This document shows positions 11,514 through 24,712 of a stretch of 64,000 bases of DNA, piece after piece (position 1 is the first letter of the stretch; each line of letters starts with the position of its first letter). The stretch lies in contig NC_133167.1 of the NCBI RefSeq assembly GCF_040802235.1, positions 11,400,501 through 11,464,500 on the forward strand. The letters run 5' to 3'. Position numbers and translations under genes: made by a program. The stretch comes from Manis javanica (taxonomy: Eukaryota; Chordata; Mammalia; Pholidota; Manidae). The notes beneath the pieces are model-generated. The model was given only the letters and a program-made list of their open reading frames with translations. It made no database searches and was not told where the DNA came from.

Positions 11514-13769
11514 ATGACAGTACATACTTTTTATAGCTTTGTATTATAGTTTGAAAAGCGACACCTCCAGCTTTGTTCTTTTTCTCAGGATTATTTTGTA
11601 TATTTAGAGTCTTTGTGGTTTCATACAAATAGTAGGATTGTCTTTTTCTATTCTTGTGAAAAACACCAGTAGAATTTTGGTAGGGATTGTGTTGAATCTA
11701 TAGATGGATCTGGATAATATGGAAATTTTAACATTATAATTTCTCCAGCCCATCTACAGGGCTTATCTTTCCATTTATTTGTGTATTCTTCATTTTGTTT
11801 CATTAAAGTCTATAGTTTTCACAGTACTGATCTTTCACCTCTTTGTTTAAATTTATTTCTATGTATTTTATTGGTTTCGATGCTACTGCAAATAGGATTT
11901 TCCTTATTTATTTTTCAAATATTTTGTTGTTTGTATACAGAAATGTAACGGTACCTAATTTCAGTATGTTGATTTTGTATCCTGCAACTTTGCTGAATTT
12001 GTTGATTAGTTCTAAGAGGTTTTCATTGAAATCTTGAGGATTTTCCATACATAAGGTCATATCTGCAAACAGACACTTTTACTTCTTCCTTATTGATTGA
12101 GAGATGTGTGTACTTTTGTTTTTTCATGGAAGTAAAAAAACAAATAGCATATGATTCTACTTTCTGGAGCATCTAAAAACAAAACAAAATGAAGAAAGTA
12201 GCAATCAGCTCACAGATACTGAGACATGTACTTTTTCTTTAATATTTTTGGCATAATTATTTCTGGATAGGACATCCAGTACTGTATTATATAGGAGAGT
12301 TGAGATTACACTCCCTTGTTTTGTTCCTGATCTTAAAGGAAAAGTTTTCAACTTTTCACTGTTGAGTATGATGTTAGCTGTGGGCTTGCATATTAGGCCA
12401 TTGTTATAGTGAGTTATGCTCTTCTATGCTCAGTTTATTGAGAGTTTTCATCATGAATAGATGTTTTATTTTGTCAAGTTTTTTTTTCTGTATCTATTGA
12501 GATGATAATATGATTTTATCTTTCACTCTATTAATGTAGCTTAGCTTATCATATATACTGATTTGTGTATGTTGAACCATTCTTGCATCCCAGAGATACA
12601 TCTCACTTGATCTTGATGTATGATCCTTTTAATGTACTGCTGAAATTTATTCACTGATATGTGGTTGATAATTTTGCATCTATATTTATCAGGGATATTG
12701 GCCTGTAGTTTTCTTGGAGTGTCCTTATTTGGCTTTGGTTCCAAGATAATGCTGGCCTCATAAAATAAATTGAGTTGTATTCCCTCCTGTTCAATTTTTT
12801 TTTAGAAGAGTTAAATTTGTCATTACATTAGTTCTTTAAATGTTTGGTAGAATTCAACAGTGAAGCTATGTAGTCCTGGAATTTTCTGTTGGGAAGTTTT
12901 TGGATTACCAATTCATCTTCTTACCTTTTATTTGTCTGCTCATGTTTTCTGTCTCTTAATGATTCAGTCTTGGCAGATTGTATTTTTTTTTTTTGGAATT
13001 TATCCATTAGGTAATCCTAGGTTATCCCATTTGTTTATGTATAATTGTTCATAGCAGTCTTTTATGATCCTTTGTATTTCTGTGGTATCTGTTGTTCTGT
13101 TGTAATATCTCCTCTTCATTTATGATTTTATTTATTTGAATCTTTTCTTAGTCTATCTAAATTTATGTCAATTCTGTTTATCTTTTTTAAGAAAAAGCTT
13201 AGCTTTTTAAAACAACAAAAACACACTATTATGTTGCTCTCTTCTATAGTTTTACTAGTTTCTATTTCACTTATTTTTCCTCTGTTCTTTATTATTTCTT
13301 TATTTCTGCTAGCTTTGGGCTTAGTTTGTCCTTCTTTTTCTAGTTCCTGGAGATATAAAGCTGGGTTGTTTATTTGAGATCTTTCTTTATTCTAACTAGA
13401 AGTTTTCATTACTGTAAGCTTCCCTCATAACAACTGATTTTGCTGCCATCTCATAGGTTTAATAAGTTTTGTTTCCATTTTTATTTGTTTCATGGTATTT
13501 TTTTAGTTCTCTTTTGATTTTTTATTTGACCCATTAGATGTTCAGGAGTCTGTTGTTTAATTTCCACATATTTGCCAATTTTCCAGTTTTCCTTTCTTTA
13601 CTAATTTCTAGTTTAATACCACTGTGATTGGAAAAGACACTTGATATAATCTTAATTTTCATAAATTTGCTAAGATATGTTTCATGACATCACATGTGAT
13701 CTATTCTAGAAAATATTCCATGTATGTTTTGAGAAGTATGTGTATTCCACTGCTGTTGGGTAGGATGTT

Positions 13770-13786
13770 CTGTGTGTGTGTGTGTC
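13770..13786. repeat. Short (TG)n run inside L1
   Basis: About 17 bases of TG within the antisense ORF2 endonuclease-to-RT region. Confidence 0.85.
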
Positions 13787-16539
13787 AGGTCCATTTGCTC
13801 TAAAGCATAGTACAAGTCCAATGTTTCGGTATTGGTTTTCTGTCTGGATGATATATTTATTGTTGAAAGTAGGTATTTAAGTCCCACACTGTTATTAAAA
13901 TGTTGTCTATTTCCCCATTCAGGGGTTTTATTATTTGCTTAATATATTTAGGTGCATTAATATTGAGTCTATAAATATTTACTATTGTTATAGCTGGTTG
14001 ATGAATTGATCTTTTTATCATGATATAATGACCTTCTTTGTCTCTTGCTGCAGCTTTTGAGTTAAAGTCTATTTTGTCTAGTGTAAGTGTAGATATACTT
14101 GCTCTTTTATGCTTTACCTTAAGTGTTTTTGCCATCACTTCACTTGTGCCCTTAAAGCTGAAGTGAGACTTTTGTAGGTGGCATGCAGTTGTGTCTTGTT
14201 TTATTTTATTTTTTTATTTTTATTCATCTAGCCAAGCTATGTGTTTTGATTAGAGAATTCAGTCAATTTACATTTAGAGTAATTATTGAATATAAGAACT
14301 TACCACTGCCATATTATTGTTTTCTGGCTGTTCTGTAGTTCTCTTGTCCTTTCTTCCTTTTTTGTTGCCTTTATAAAGTAATGATATGCTTTGATTCCCT
14401 TCTCTTTATTTATTTGTTTTTATATGTATACTGTAGGTTTTTGCTTTATAGTTGCAATGAGATTTAAACAAAACATCTTATAAATATTACTATCCATTTT
14501 ACAGTGATAACAACTTAACTTTGATCACAAGCAAGAACTCTACCTTTTTATTCCTCCCTTTTAAGTTCATGATATTATAATCTACCTATTTTTATTCTGT
14601 GTATCCATTAACATATAGTTATTGTTATAGTTATTTTTAATACTTCTTATTTTTAAATTTTATATTAGTTAAGTGGTTCATAGCTCACCATATTACAATG
14701 CTAGAGTATCTTGAATATGACTATATGCTTACCTTCACCAGTGTGTTGCATATTTTTATGTTATTAGTTAATGTCCTTTCTTTTCAGCTTGAAGAACTCA
14801 CTTCATCATTTCTTATAAGTCAAGTCTATCCCTCACCTTTTATTTGTCTAGGAAAGTGTTTAGTTCTCTTTCACTTCTGAAGGACAACTTTGCTAGGTAG
14901 GATATTCTTGGTTGGCAGGGTTTTTTATTTTCTTTCAGCACTTAAAATATATCATCTCACTTCCTTCTGGCCTGCAAGGTTTCTTCTGAGAAATTTTCTT
15001 AGACTCTTATGTGGGTTCTCTTGTAAGCTACAAGTTGAATTTTCTCTTGTTGCTTCTCAGATTCTCTCTTTGTCTTTGATTGTTGGCAGTCTTATTATAA
15101 TGTGTAATTGAATTCTTCATTGAGTAAATCGCATAACTCCATGACTTTGGGTTCAGTTATTGGGTCATTATTGTGATTCATGTGATGTCATTTTTTCTGT
15201 ATTTTCAATGTTTCTTCAAGTCTTTCATTGATGTGTTCACATTTCTAATAGCAGTCAATTCTCTGTTTTTACAAACTGACTTTTGGGACATATGTATCTT
15301 CCATTGACCCTGCTAGTGATTCTGAGGCTTTCTGAGACCTTCTATGAATATACCTGCTCCATGCTTCTTACTCCCTCTTCTGGTTGAATTCTTAAGCTTA
15401 TAGTCCTTCTCTTGATGCTGCAACATACCAGGACAGATGCTGGCAACCCCTCTTCTACTTTTCAATGGTGGAGTAATGCTCAAGTGTGGTCTCTCCCTGA
15501 CCTGCAGATTCAGGCTGACTTTCAGCCCATGATCACTAGATATTTGCCAAAGCTCACTCTTACCGCCATTGGGGGTGCACACAGGGAGCCAGTCAAGCAG
15601 GAGGGAGGGTGATGTATACAGAGCACTGGGTGTGTATGTGGGCCAGTTGGCAGATCTGAATGCAGTATGCCCATGCTGGCTTGTGGGTGGACTTCTTGAT
15701 TGAGTCTGCAGTTCAGTTCATAGGATCCTTGCTCTTTTATTCCCTCCAAGAGTACTGGCTGCCATTCTCCCAGCCTCTTCCTGTGCATTCCCTGCCCCTC
15801 TTCACACACCTCATGACTCAGTAGTCTAGATGGGGTGAGAGATAAATAGGCCTCCTTGGCAGCATCCCACACAGCTGTGGAAGCCTGCACTCACTCACAC
15901 ACTCTCACTTCCCCCATGGGAGAATCATGGGCTGAGAAGTTCTCTTGATATTGAGCTGTGCCACCTCATGGGATTGATGATGTGTGTAAAGTCAAACTAT
16001 TCCTTGTACCCTTCTGTGCATCCAACCTCATTTTTTTCCCATCAATATTGTCCCAATCCAAATTCCCAATTTGGATTGTCTAAAACAGTGTTTTCCCAAG
16101 GGCTCCAAACTGTGCCCAAGAGAGCTTAAAGTTAGTTCACAGGCCAGTGCAGGGTCCATAGTCAGGATTGACATCTATATGCCTAGTAACTGGTGCAAGA
16201 GACTTCTCTCAAGTCTGTTGGCATGCAGTACTGGATCCTAAACTTCCACAAATGCACTTTTGGCCATGGATGGATGCCAAATTGTTGTTGAGAATGGAAT
16301 AAAAGCAAGGATGTCTTATTTAGCCATGTTGTGATATTACCTCAACTTTTCAAGTCATTATGAATGACTCAATTGATCTATCATTAAATGATATGAATAA
16401 ACAAATCATACAAAAATGACTATAATTCATATATACTAGTATCATTTTCCAAATTAGCAAAAATTATAAATTTATAATTAATTATAGTATCAAAACATTA
16501 ACATGCTCTTCAATTACTGACAGCAGTGCAGGCACTGCG

Positions 16540-16880
16540 TTCTCTTTCAGAAAGAATTATCAAGGACTTCAGAATTCTTTCAATTTCAGGAAAAAGAAAA
16601 CCAGTTCCAACTGGCATAAGGAACAACGAAGGGTGAATTAATACGGTCATCATGCTTTTCATCATAACTGTGAGATTGTCACTCAAGCTGACCTCTTCTT
16701 ACATCTTGTTATTTTGATTTGTATTTTTTTTTCTGTAGTTCCACAGATTTGTTATGAATTCATGTTTTTCACTTGACGTGGATCTGATGGTCATTCTTGA
16801 AGAATCACTCTGGCCAGGGGATTCTGACCAGATATACTTGGTTCATGACCCTACATTTGTACCTGACCGATGGGGCAATT
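16540..16880 (+). mobile_element. Dispersed repeat, family A (unnamed), second copy
   Basis: Same order of blocks as the copy at 7830-8200: 'ccagttccaactggcataag', then 'gatggtcattcttgaagaat' followed by 'cactctggccaggggattct'. These correspond to the 'aactggcttaag' and 'caatcactgtggccagggg' blocks of the family. Weaker match than the first copy. Confidence 0.5.
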
Positions 16881-16889
16881 CATTAATTC

Positions 16890-17410
16890 TTCCCTTCAGA
16901 AATTTATTTAACAATTATTTACTTCATACCAACAATGTGTAAGGCACTGACTGTCCTGGGTGCTGAATTATGGCAGTGAACAAATCAATCTTTTGTCAAG
17001 TAATTCACATATCAATGGTTAAAGAGAAAAATAAACACAAATAAATATAATGTATTGGGTGGTAAAAAGTGCTATGAAAACATTTAGAGAGGATAATGGG
17101 AACGAGGGTTTTTGTCTATTTGTTTGTTTTAGATAGACCATTTAATACAGGACTCCCTGAGAAGGAGATATTTGAACTTAGATCCTAATTATGTGAGGAA
17201 GTAAGGCATGTGATTATGGAAAGGAGAGCGTTCAAGAAAGGGGGAATATGTGTAAAGGCCCTGAGGCAGGCATGTGCTTGGCATGTTTGAGCAACTAGGA
17301 GGCTTCTAGTGTGGCTGAAGGGGGGCAAGTGAATTACATTGAGGGAACATGAGGTCACAGAGGCACTGAGGAAAGATTTTATAAGTCTCATAGCTTATTT
17401 TAAGGGTTTA
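16890..17410 (-). mobile_element. LINE-2 3' end, antisense
   Basis: Starts with antisense L2 tail ('tttaacaattatttacttca'), then 'tgggtgctgaattatggcag' and 'tgaacaaatcaatcttttgt', and later the very typical 'aaaggccctgaggcaggcat' followed by 'gtgcttggcatgtttgagca' and 'ctagtgtggctgaag'. One of the best-preserved L2 copies in the window. Confidence 0.9.
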
Positions 17411-18164
17411 AAGTTTCATTTTTAGTGACTGGGACATCTTGGGGCAAGTACTGTTATGGCTTAAGGTTTTAGGCTGAAAATGGAACAAAACTGGTATCCC
17501 AAGTAAAATTTAAATACTAAGGGAAAGCAAAACAAAACTCAAAAGGCTCACAACTTTTGATCCACTAATACATGTTACTAAGAGAAGGGGCCAAAGAGTA
17601 AAAGTATATTTCTTAACTGGTGTCCTTGTTTATTAATTATTGGGAAACAGTAAAAAATTTACCCAGGTCAATTCTAGAGACATTAATAAGCAGGACCCAG
17701 GAGCTTCTGAGGGTTGGGGAAAAACTCTTTGGGCAGAGGAAATGGGACTGATGGAATTTCCCATTAGTGTAAGTCACTGAGACCTGATGATGGCCCAGAT
17801 TTCCCTTCCAGCAAAAAGACATTACTATATTTTCACATTAAAATTTCTTCTTAAAAACCTTAATTGGCTGTATATTGTTTTAAAAATAAGTTTTGATTTT
17901 TTTATCATATAAATTTTAACTTTGAAATCCTACAAAACTTATATTTGTAGGAAAAGGGCATGTATTTGCCAATATTAAGTTGCCTTAATATTATGTTGTG
18001 ATGTTTTATAGCAAGTAGATAAATGTCATATCTACTTCATGCAGGAAGATAAATCAGATGATAAACTGTGTGCATTTACTGTTTACACTTGTATCCCTGC
18101 TTCTTATACAAAAAGCTATTGAAGATTATCAGATTATTTTTCTTTTATGACTGGATGGTTATAG
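17411..18164. other. Unassigned AT-rich sequence
   Basis: I see no repeat, RNA gene or convincing open frame here. Confidence 0.5.
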
Positions 18165-18240
18165 TCCACTATTTCACTTTATATGAATGGAAACTGAGGC
18201 TCAGAAATAATAGAATAATTGGCCCATGTAAAACTCCTTA
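18165..18240 (-). mobile_element. MIR SINE fragment, antisense
   Basis: The antisense MIR core is short but clear: 'gaatggaaactgaggctcag' then 'ataattggcccatgtaaaac', matching 'gaggaaactgaggcacag...taacttgcccaaggtca'. Confidence 0.6.
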
Positions 18241-19725
18241 GTTTTCAATTTTTTATTCTCAGTACAATTTTCTTTTCACAGTTGCCTCCTCTTAGATTAA
18301 AAAGAAAAAAATTCTAAACGATTATAGTTCCTACCTCTTTGATACCAAAATATTTATTTAAATTATGATAATTTCTAGGACCATTTTGATCTTTCATCTA
18401 TGTTATGCCAAATATCCAGATGTGTTCAAATGCTAATTGATACATTATACATGGAAGAAAATCAGAATTTAATGTTTAATAACCTCTTATGATCTATTTC
18501 AATTAGTAATTTAACAGTGAATGTAATCTCAAAGGTCTAGTTAATTTAAATTTTATAGGAAATCCTATTTATCATTAGTTAACACTTGCCATAGTATTAG
18601 TACTTTCTCTAAACTTTTCCAAATGTCTTTATAATCTGATAACATTTTGAGAATGAAGTGGATATTTTACCCTGTTTAACTTTTTCTACCAGTCTTTCAA
18701 GTAACTCTAAAAGAGTCTGTCTTTACTGTCCTTCCTAAATGTTAGAATCACTGCAATGGTCTCTGTGCTGAATAAAAAGTTCCATCTTTAGTTAGATGAC
18801 TGTTACTACCCCACAAAATAAATTTTTAAATGTGCATGTCTATTTCATGACTGTTAGGCTTGGAAATGTTGAAGGCCCCATAAGCCTTGGTAACTGAAGC
18901 TGTTATTCTTAACACAGAGTTAGAATGTTGTAAACATGACATTTTATACAATAATGGAGTTGAAATTGGAACCAAGTGATGGTAGAAGCTTACAGATTAG
19001 CTTGAGCAGGAATCAGAAGTACCAACTCCAAGTAAGTTGGAAGAAAGGAAAATATATGTGAAAATAAACATAACTGTTGTTAACCAGAGCCTTCAAAGCA
19101 AGAAGCGTAACATAGAAGTCGAGTCTGATTGGACCGGCAAGTTTACAATCTGCCTAAGTATTAAGTAACATTCTCAGCTTGTGACCCAGTCCAACTCAGT
19201 GGCAAACTTTAGCTTGACCTTTCAAAATCTCGGCTTGTTACGATTTTTTCTTTAATCACAGACTTGTGAGCCTTTAGAAGGACTTCACAGGAGAATCCAC
19301 TTCATCTCTCAGTTTCCCAGCAAAATGCATCTGAGCAAGCCCAAGAACAGAGGACATCATGACTTTACAGTTTTAGCAATTAGATCCTGTTTCCCAAAAC
19401 CCTTCCAAAGAATGAGGCTCATTTTCAATAAAACGTCCATTGCTTTTATTCAAATGTGTTTATAGTTTTTATGTTTGTTGGTTGGTTGCTTGAAATTAAG
19501 AAGAGTTGATTATTGTGTATCTGGTAACGCTTCCTCAAAGACTTAAGACAGAGTGGTTTTCAGATTTTTTTAATGCTAATACATCATTACAAATATGTTA
19601 ATTAGTTTTCTTCTGTAGTAGTAGAAAATTAATTCCTACAGACATAACTAGGTTAAAATACAAGGGTATTATCATAATTCTATAAGTAAGAAGTTTGTTA
19701 ATGGATCTCACTGTGGTAAAATCAC
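18241..19725. other. Unassigned AT-rich sequence
   Basis: No transposon or gene recognised. An isolated AATAAA (around 19429) sits near a repeat-free segment (19080-19450), but without LTR ends or a coding frame it has no clear meaning. Confidence 0.45.
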
Positions 19726-19729
19726 CGTG

Positions 19730-20115
19730 TCGCCCTCTCTGGAGCCCCCACCAGTGAATGAATCCATTTCCTTGCTTCTTTCAGTTGCTAAAGATGGTTC
19801 ACATTCCTTGGCTTCTGGCCTCCTTCTCTATCGTTAAAGCTACCCATGGTGGGTTGAGTCTTTCTAAACGTCAGAGCGCTCTGAATGTGACTCTCTTCTG
19901 ACCCTCTTTCCTACATTTCAGAGCCTTTAAAATACCTGAAGAACCTCTGGAAAATCCAGGGTAATCGCCTCTTTTTTAAGGTCATTGAATTAACAACCTC
20001 AGTTCCATGAGCAACTTTAATTCCCCTTTGCCATGTAATATAATATATTCATAGTTTCTAAGGTTTAGGATGGGGATGCCTTTAGGAGGGGCATTATTCT
20101 GTCTACCTGATGACT
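19730..20115 (+). mobile_element. Dispersed repeat, family C (unnamed, MLT/MER-like)
   Basis: Matches a common mammalian repeat ending: 'ttcacattccttggcttctg' near the left, then 'ttaattcccctttgccatgt' followed by 'aatataatatattcatagtt', and the end 'ggcattattctgtctacctga'. The usual form ends '...ccattattctgcctaccaca'. I cannot name the family with certainty. Confidence 0.6.
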
Positions 20116-21165
20116 TCAAAAATGTTTTTTCCTCTTCTTTATCCTCATGGTGCTACAGATAAACATACATGTCAGCACACATGCTCACACACACACAACT
20201 GTAACTTCAGAAAGAAAGGTAAAACAAGGTAGACATATTCCCCATGCTTTTATTGAGTCAGTTTTGGAATGTCAGTATTCCCACCTGCTAAGAACTGATG
20301 ATGAGATCAAGAACAGAGGGCGAGGACAGTACTGTGTGATGCTGATGAGGGGTTCCCACTGACATCATCGCCTTAGAACTTACCAGCGAGCAAGTTTTCA
20401 CTAGATATTAAGACAGATGACCAAAGAGGCTTTCTTCTTCAGGCAGAATCATGCAAAGCAACATGCAAGATACGTATTCAAACTTCGTATCTCTATGGCT
20501 TTTGTAACTTCCCAGGTTACCGTAGTTCTCATAAGTGCTCCCAAATGAAGAAAAACTACAAAAACTCTTCTCTGAAAAATATTTCATTCTCAGGAAAGAA
20601 ACAGTGATACTTCAAAATTTTCTATTGTAAATTCACTAAAAATGTAATAGTAGCATTAATTACACAATTGAATCCCACTGAAGGTCCCAAGGGTTGCTGG
20701 CATGGGATGGGTTTCCCTTGGCTGGCCTTTGTCGCTTCCGGCTCTCAGAGATAAAACACCCAGACATGCCCCTCAGGGCTCCTCTTCATACCCCTGTGCC
20801 AACTGTAACAGCCTGTAAATCAGAGACCCTGGCTGCTGCAGAATATTCACATGGTAAAGCGTACTGCTCACAAAAGGTCTGTTTATATGGGTAAAAGATG
20901 TTTTTCCAAGAGAAAGGTAGTTGCCAACATGGTATTTGAAGTATCAATTCCCTGACACCAATCTCTTATATTTTAAATTATGGCATCCAGATTTCTATAT
21001 TTGACTTACTTTGATCGTGTCGTTACTCTTTTCACTTTTTCTTCAGCTTCTTATCAGCTTTGGTGAATTAAATTTAGTAATCTAGTAAAACAAATACTTT
21101 TACATTAGCTTCTAGGTGGAAATAGCATGAAGCAAAATGTGCAGGGTTAAGTTGCATGTGTTAGC
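20116..21165. other. Unassigned sequence
   Basis: No repeat recognised apart from a short CA-rich tract near 20175-20200. About 20680-20900 is somewhat GC-richer than its surroundings and has a 66-codon open frame with no recognisable product. Confidence 0.45.
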
Positions 21166-21169
21166 ACAT

Positions 21170-21490
21170 TCCAGGTTTTGCTGAAATAATAATCCAAAAA
21201 ATATCAGTGGTTTAAAACTATAAAGGTTTATTTCTTGTTCAGGCTAAGTTCCCCATGCATCCGGGTAACTCTTTTGGGTAACTGTCCTCCATGTAGTGAT
21301 TTCCTGGTCCATGATCCTTCAAACTGTGGTTCCACCTTTAGAGTATGAGTCTTCCCCCATGATTACCATAGAAGAGAGAGAGAGTGCTGGGGAATACTTA
21401 CCAGCAATTAAATGCTTTAGTCTGAAACTGATCCTTGTCACTTCTGCTTCTAATTTCTTGACCAGAACTAGCTGTGTGGTGATGCTTAGT
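21170..21490 (+). mobile_element. Dispersed repeat, family B (unnamed)
   Basis: Matches a mammalian repeat with blocks 'atatcagtggtttaaaacta', 'taaaggtttatttcttgttc', 'gcaattaaatgctttagtct', 'ccttgtcacttctgcttcta' and 'gaccagaactagctgtgtgg'. A second copy is at 44300-44620. I know the consensus but not its name. Confidence 0.65.
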
Positions 21491-24400
21491 CCAGAGATAA
21501 TGAAAACATCCTTCCAAAAACCTGTAGAGCAAAGAAATGTATATGAGCACTAGGCATCTCTACTACAGCTATTAAAGACAAATTAAAGCAATTTGTCAGT
21601 GCTTCAGTTTCTTTAAGTTTTCTTTTTCCACATAGGGTAGCATTGCTCTGTTGAAGACAAAATTTCAGTAAGTCCATTGAATATAATATTTTTTCCCAAA
21701 AAGTCATGAACTACTCTTACGTGCTTTGCAGAAGTGTAACTCAGTGTCATTTATAACCAGTAAAAAATGCTTTTGATTTAGTGAGGGAAAAATGGTCTAT
21801 TCAATTCCCATTTAAACTGTCAAAATAATAACTGGCAGTGACAAAGATATATATAAAATGATTCCTTCAAATTCATGACTCTAGTAGCTGGTACAGGCAA
21901 ACAAGCATAACCTTTTGTTGAATACTATCTTTCACAGAGAGGGTTCATGTTAAAATCCAAATCAGTATACCTGTGTCATGAAAATAATTTATATGAAAAT
22001 ATTTTACATGAAACATCTTCTTTGTTTAGGCTTAAGGCTTCTTATATAAAGGGAAAAAAAATCCTGGGTAGAGGTCCTCAAACACCTCTTATAGTGCAAA
22101 TACTTACTTTTTTTCCTAATATAAACCTTAAATACCTCATACAAGAAGGTTAACTAATTTATTTTGTTTTGCTTCCAGGAACAGTTGCAGTTTGGGGTGT
22201 AGTGAACACTGTTCTCAGCTGCCACTCACAAGTGCATGTCATACATGTGGTTTTGCTCAGGACCACAAGTCAATTACACCCTGAATTTAAAATACTCTAG
22301 GTAATTCATTCTTCTTTTTCCTGAGATGTATTCCCCCCAAACTCTCTTTTTTTTCTTTTTCTGCAGGTGGAGACTGTATTCAGTTTGTGAAATACCCAGC
22401 TTACTCTCTTTGCTTTCATCTGCTGTAGGGCAAATGTGACACAATCCGGGACATTAGGGAGCATTTTCCTAGACAAGAGGAGAGGAAGCCCTGGTTGAGA
22501 ATGTTCTAGATTCTTCCCGTCTTACTCTCTCCAGTGTCTCTCTTCTCCTGCTTACCCCATAGCCCATGTTTGGGTGGAGTAATAGGGCTGCACGCATGCT
22601 GGCTGGCCAGCCTCTGCTGCTCTTCCTCCTCTCGCCTAAGTTACATTATATTACATTTTTCTGCCTCCATTTCGGTTGAGCTTTCCGATCTGATTAAAAC
22701 AGCCAGAGCAGCTAATTTATACCTAACTATTTGGATACCACCATAGAAGCCTTGTTCCTGGCACCATGCATGCTTTGTAAACATTTTCAGTCATCCTCAC
22801 CATAAAAAAAAAGGACTTATGGTAATAAAATACTTATTTGTCTCCTTAAGTGCTTGTCTGTCATTGAGTTTAATGATGCTACACTTCCTTGTGGTCTCTC
22901 TAGGCCTCAGGGGCCATTTGTATTGATTTAGCCATTCTGTTTGTCTCAGTAACAAACAGCCACATAAAACACAGACTGGAAAAAGGAAATTTCCTGAAGT
23001 AGAAAATCATATTTGTCAGGGTAATAGAACTTTTGATTCTAGATTACATTGAGGAAAGCATTCTGGTTCTTTAAATATCATTCTTTAACATGCTAAAGAA
23101 AGGCACACTTAACTTTGTGATTGCTAATTTTACATTTTGAAGATCACCAAAAAGAAGAGAATCAACTGATAGTAAAACCCATCTGGTTTTTGTGCCCTAG
23201 CTGCCTCGGGTTGTTTGAAGCATTCTGTTGTTTTGGGTCATATGTAGGAAAACAAGTGAAAAGCTGAATCAAGACAAAACAAAGCCAAGGAGATGACAGA
23301 AAGAGATGGTGAATCAGCTACAGGAAGGAGACTTCAAGTGGTACCTCATAGTTTCTAGTACAGTGGTCTGGAAAACTAATTATTTTAATATGTTAACCCA
23401 AAATGAAGTGATGGTTTTAGTTGTTATGTTGGTTGATTATGATATTTATTATAATTATTACTTTTTTCTTAACACCCACCATCCTTGGCTTACTTAACTG
23501 TGTAACTCAAATCCAGAACAAGTGGAGTTTGCAATCATAGACGGCCTGCCACATAAGGTGCTCAAGCCCTTCATTGTAACTTATTACCCGTGACAGGTTT
23601 TTCATTACATTTTTAAGGGGTTGAAATATTAAAGCATTCATTTGGATCCAGGTATCTAGTTGGGAAATGAATCCAACTATCAACCACGAATAATCCCCTA
23701 AGACTATTGCATTGCAAGGAGAGGAAGGGGTCAGAAGATAGTGTTTGTCAAAATTTATAGTTCATTGTGCATACATATTAAATATGGAAATGGCATGCAT
23801 GCAGGAGGAAAAAAATCACTTCACGGTCATGTACAAATGGCTGGAGAAACATTTGGGGTCATTTCAAATCATTAGCACCATTAACCATGACTTTAATTAA
23901 GAGCATTGAATTCAACAATCATTCATGGTATGCCTGTTATGTACAAAGAACTGGGCCAGGAACAATGACATTAATAAAATATGGTACCTTCAGTCCATGT
24001 CCCAAAAGTCCATTGAGAGAGACAGAGCCAGTGAGCATGCAGGACTCTCCTGCCCATGGTGGGGTGCTGCCAGAGTTCCCCTTTGGTTTACCAAGTCAGT
24101 TTTCTGTGTGTCTCACCAACATAGCTATCTGGCTTTCCTTGCTATTGTCAAGATTCCTTAGAAGAATGTGTTACAGATTCTGAATACCTTCCCCAAAATG
24201 AGTTTTCCAAAGGTTTTTCACATTAGCAGCAAACTTAGGAAACACAGACAAGCAAACGTTGTCTGTAGCAAATAGAGTTCATTGTGATGTGTACATTCTG
24301 TTAAATTTATTTATTTATTTTAATGACTAGTCTTATTGCAAGAAGCAACCTGGTCCAAAAAAGAAAAGGAGAAATATCCATATAATATGATTATAGGAAT

Positions 24401-24637
24401 GGCTTCAATTTCACAATTGATTGTTGACTTTTTTCTGGACTCTGGCTACATAGGTTTGTACTACCAAAGATTCTTCAGCTATGGATTTAATGGCGGATAG
24501 CTTGATGAGACCAGCTATAATAAACAAAAGTGAGCAAGGGAGAAAAACATTTTTTACCCAAGGAGACATAATATTAGAGGAAGGTAGAATCAAGTTTCCT
24601 ACCATGTTAGTCTTATTCTTCAAAAGTGAAGATAAGC
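21491..24637. other. Unassigned sequence
   Basis: About 3 kb in which I recognise no certain transposon or gene. A short segment near 23905-23985 resembles an antisense L2 tail ('tcattcatggtatgcctgtt', 'atgtacaaagaactgggcca') but is too short to delimit. The overlapping frames at 23887-24183 contain it and are not gene-like. Confidence 0.4.
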
Positions 24638-24661
24638 CAGACACACACACACACTATAACA

Positions 24662-24712
<51 letters not shown>
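24638..24712. repeat. Compound (AC)n-(TA)n microsatellite
   Basis: An AC run at 24638-24653 is followed, after 'tataacactg', by 24 or so perfect TA units at 24664-24711. The long pure TA tract suggests recent expansion and likely length polymorphism. A plus-strand frame running through it encodes alternating Tyr-Ile and is an artefact. Confidence 0.95.

Larger units (their letters stand above)
10880..16335 (-). mobile_element. LINE-1 (L1M type), antisense, from 3' UTR to 5' end with internal deletion
   Basis: Running left to right the plus strand goes from L1 3' UTR to 5' end. The 3' UTR is at 10900-11340 ('caagtatacaatggagtagt', 'ttcacttagcataatgctct'). ORF2 remnants follow on the minus strand. 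A reverse-transcriptase piece (12541-12744) reads HISVNKFQQYIKRIIHQDQV. An endonuclease piece (13857-14138) reads KEGHYIMIKRSIHQPAITIV. The antisense 5' region lies at 14700-16300 ('cttctggcctgcaaggtttc'), and the 5' end is 'cttatttagccatgttg' near 16317-16333. Most of the ORF2 C-terminal part is missing and replaced by TA repeats near 11.44-11.51 kb. Frames are broken throughout, so it is inactive. Confidence 0.9.

Noticed and set aside
13857..14138. 93-codon minus-strand frame with clear similarity to a protein
   Set aside because: It is a remnant of L1 ORF2 endonuclease inside a decayed L1, not a gene.
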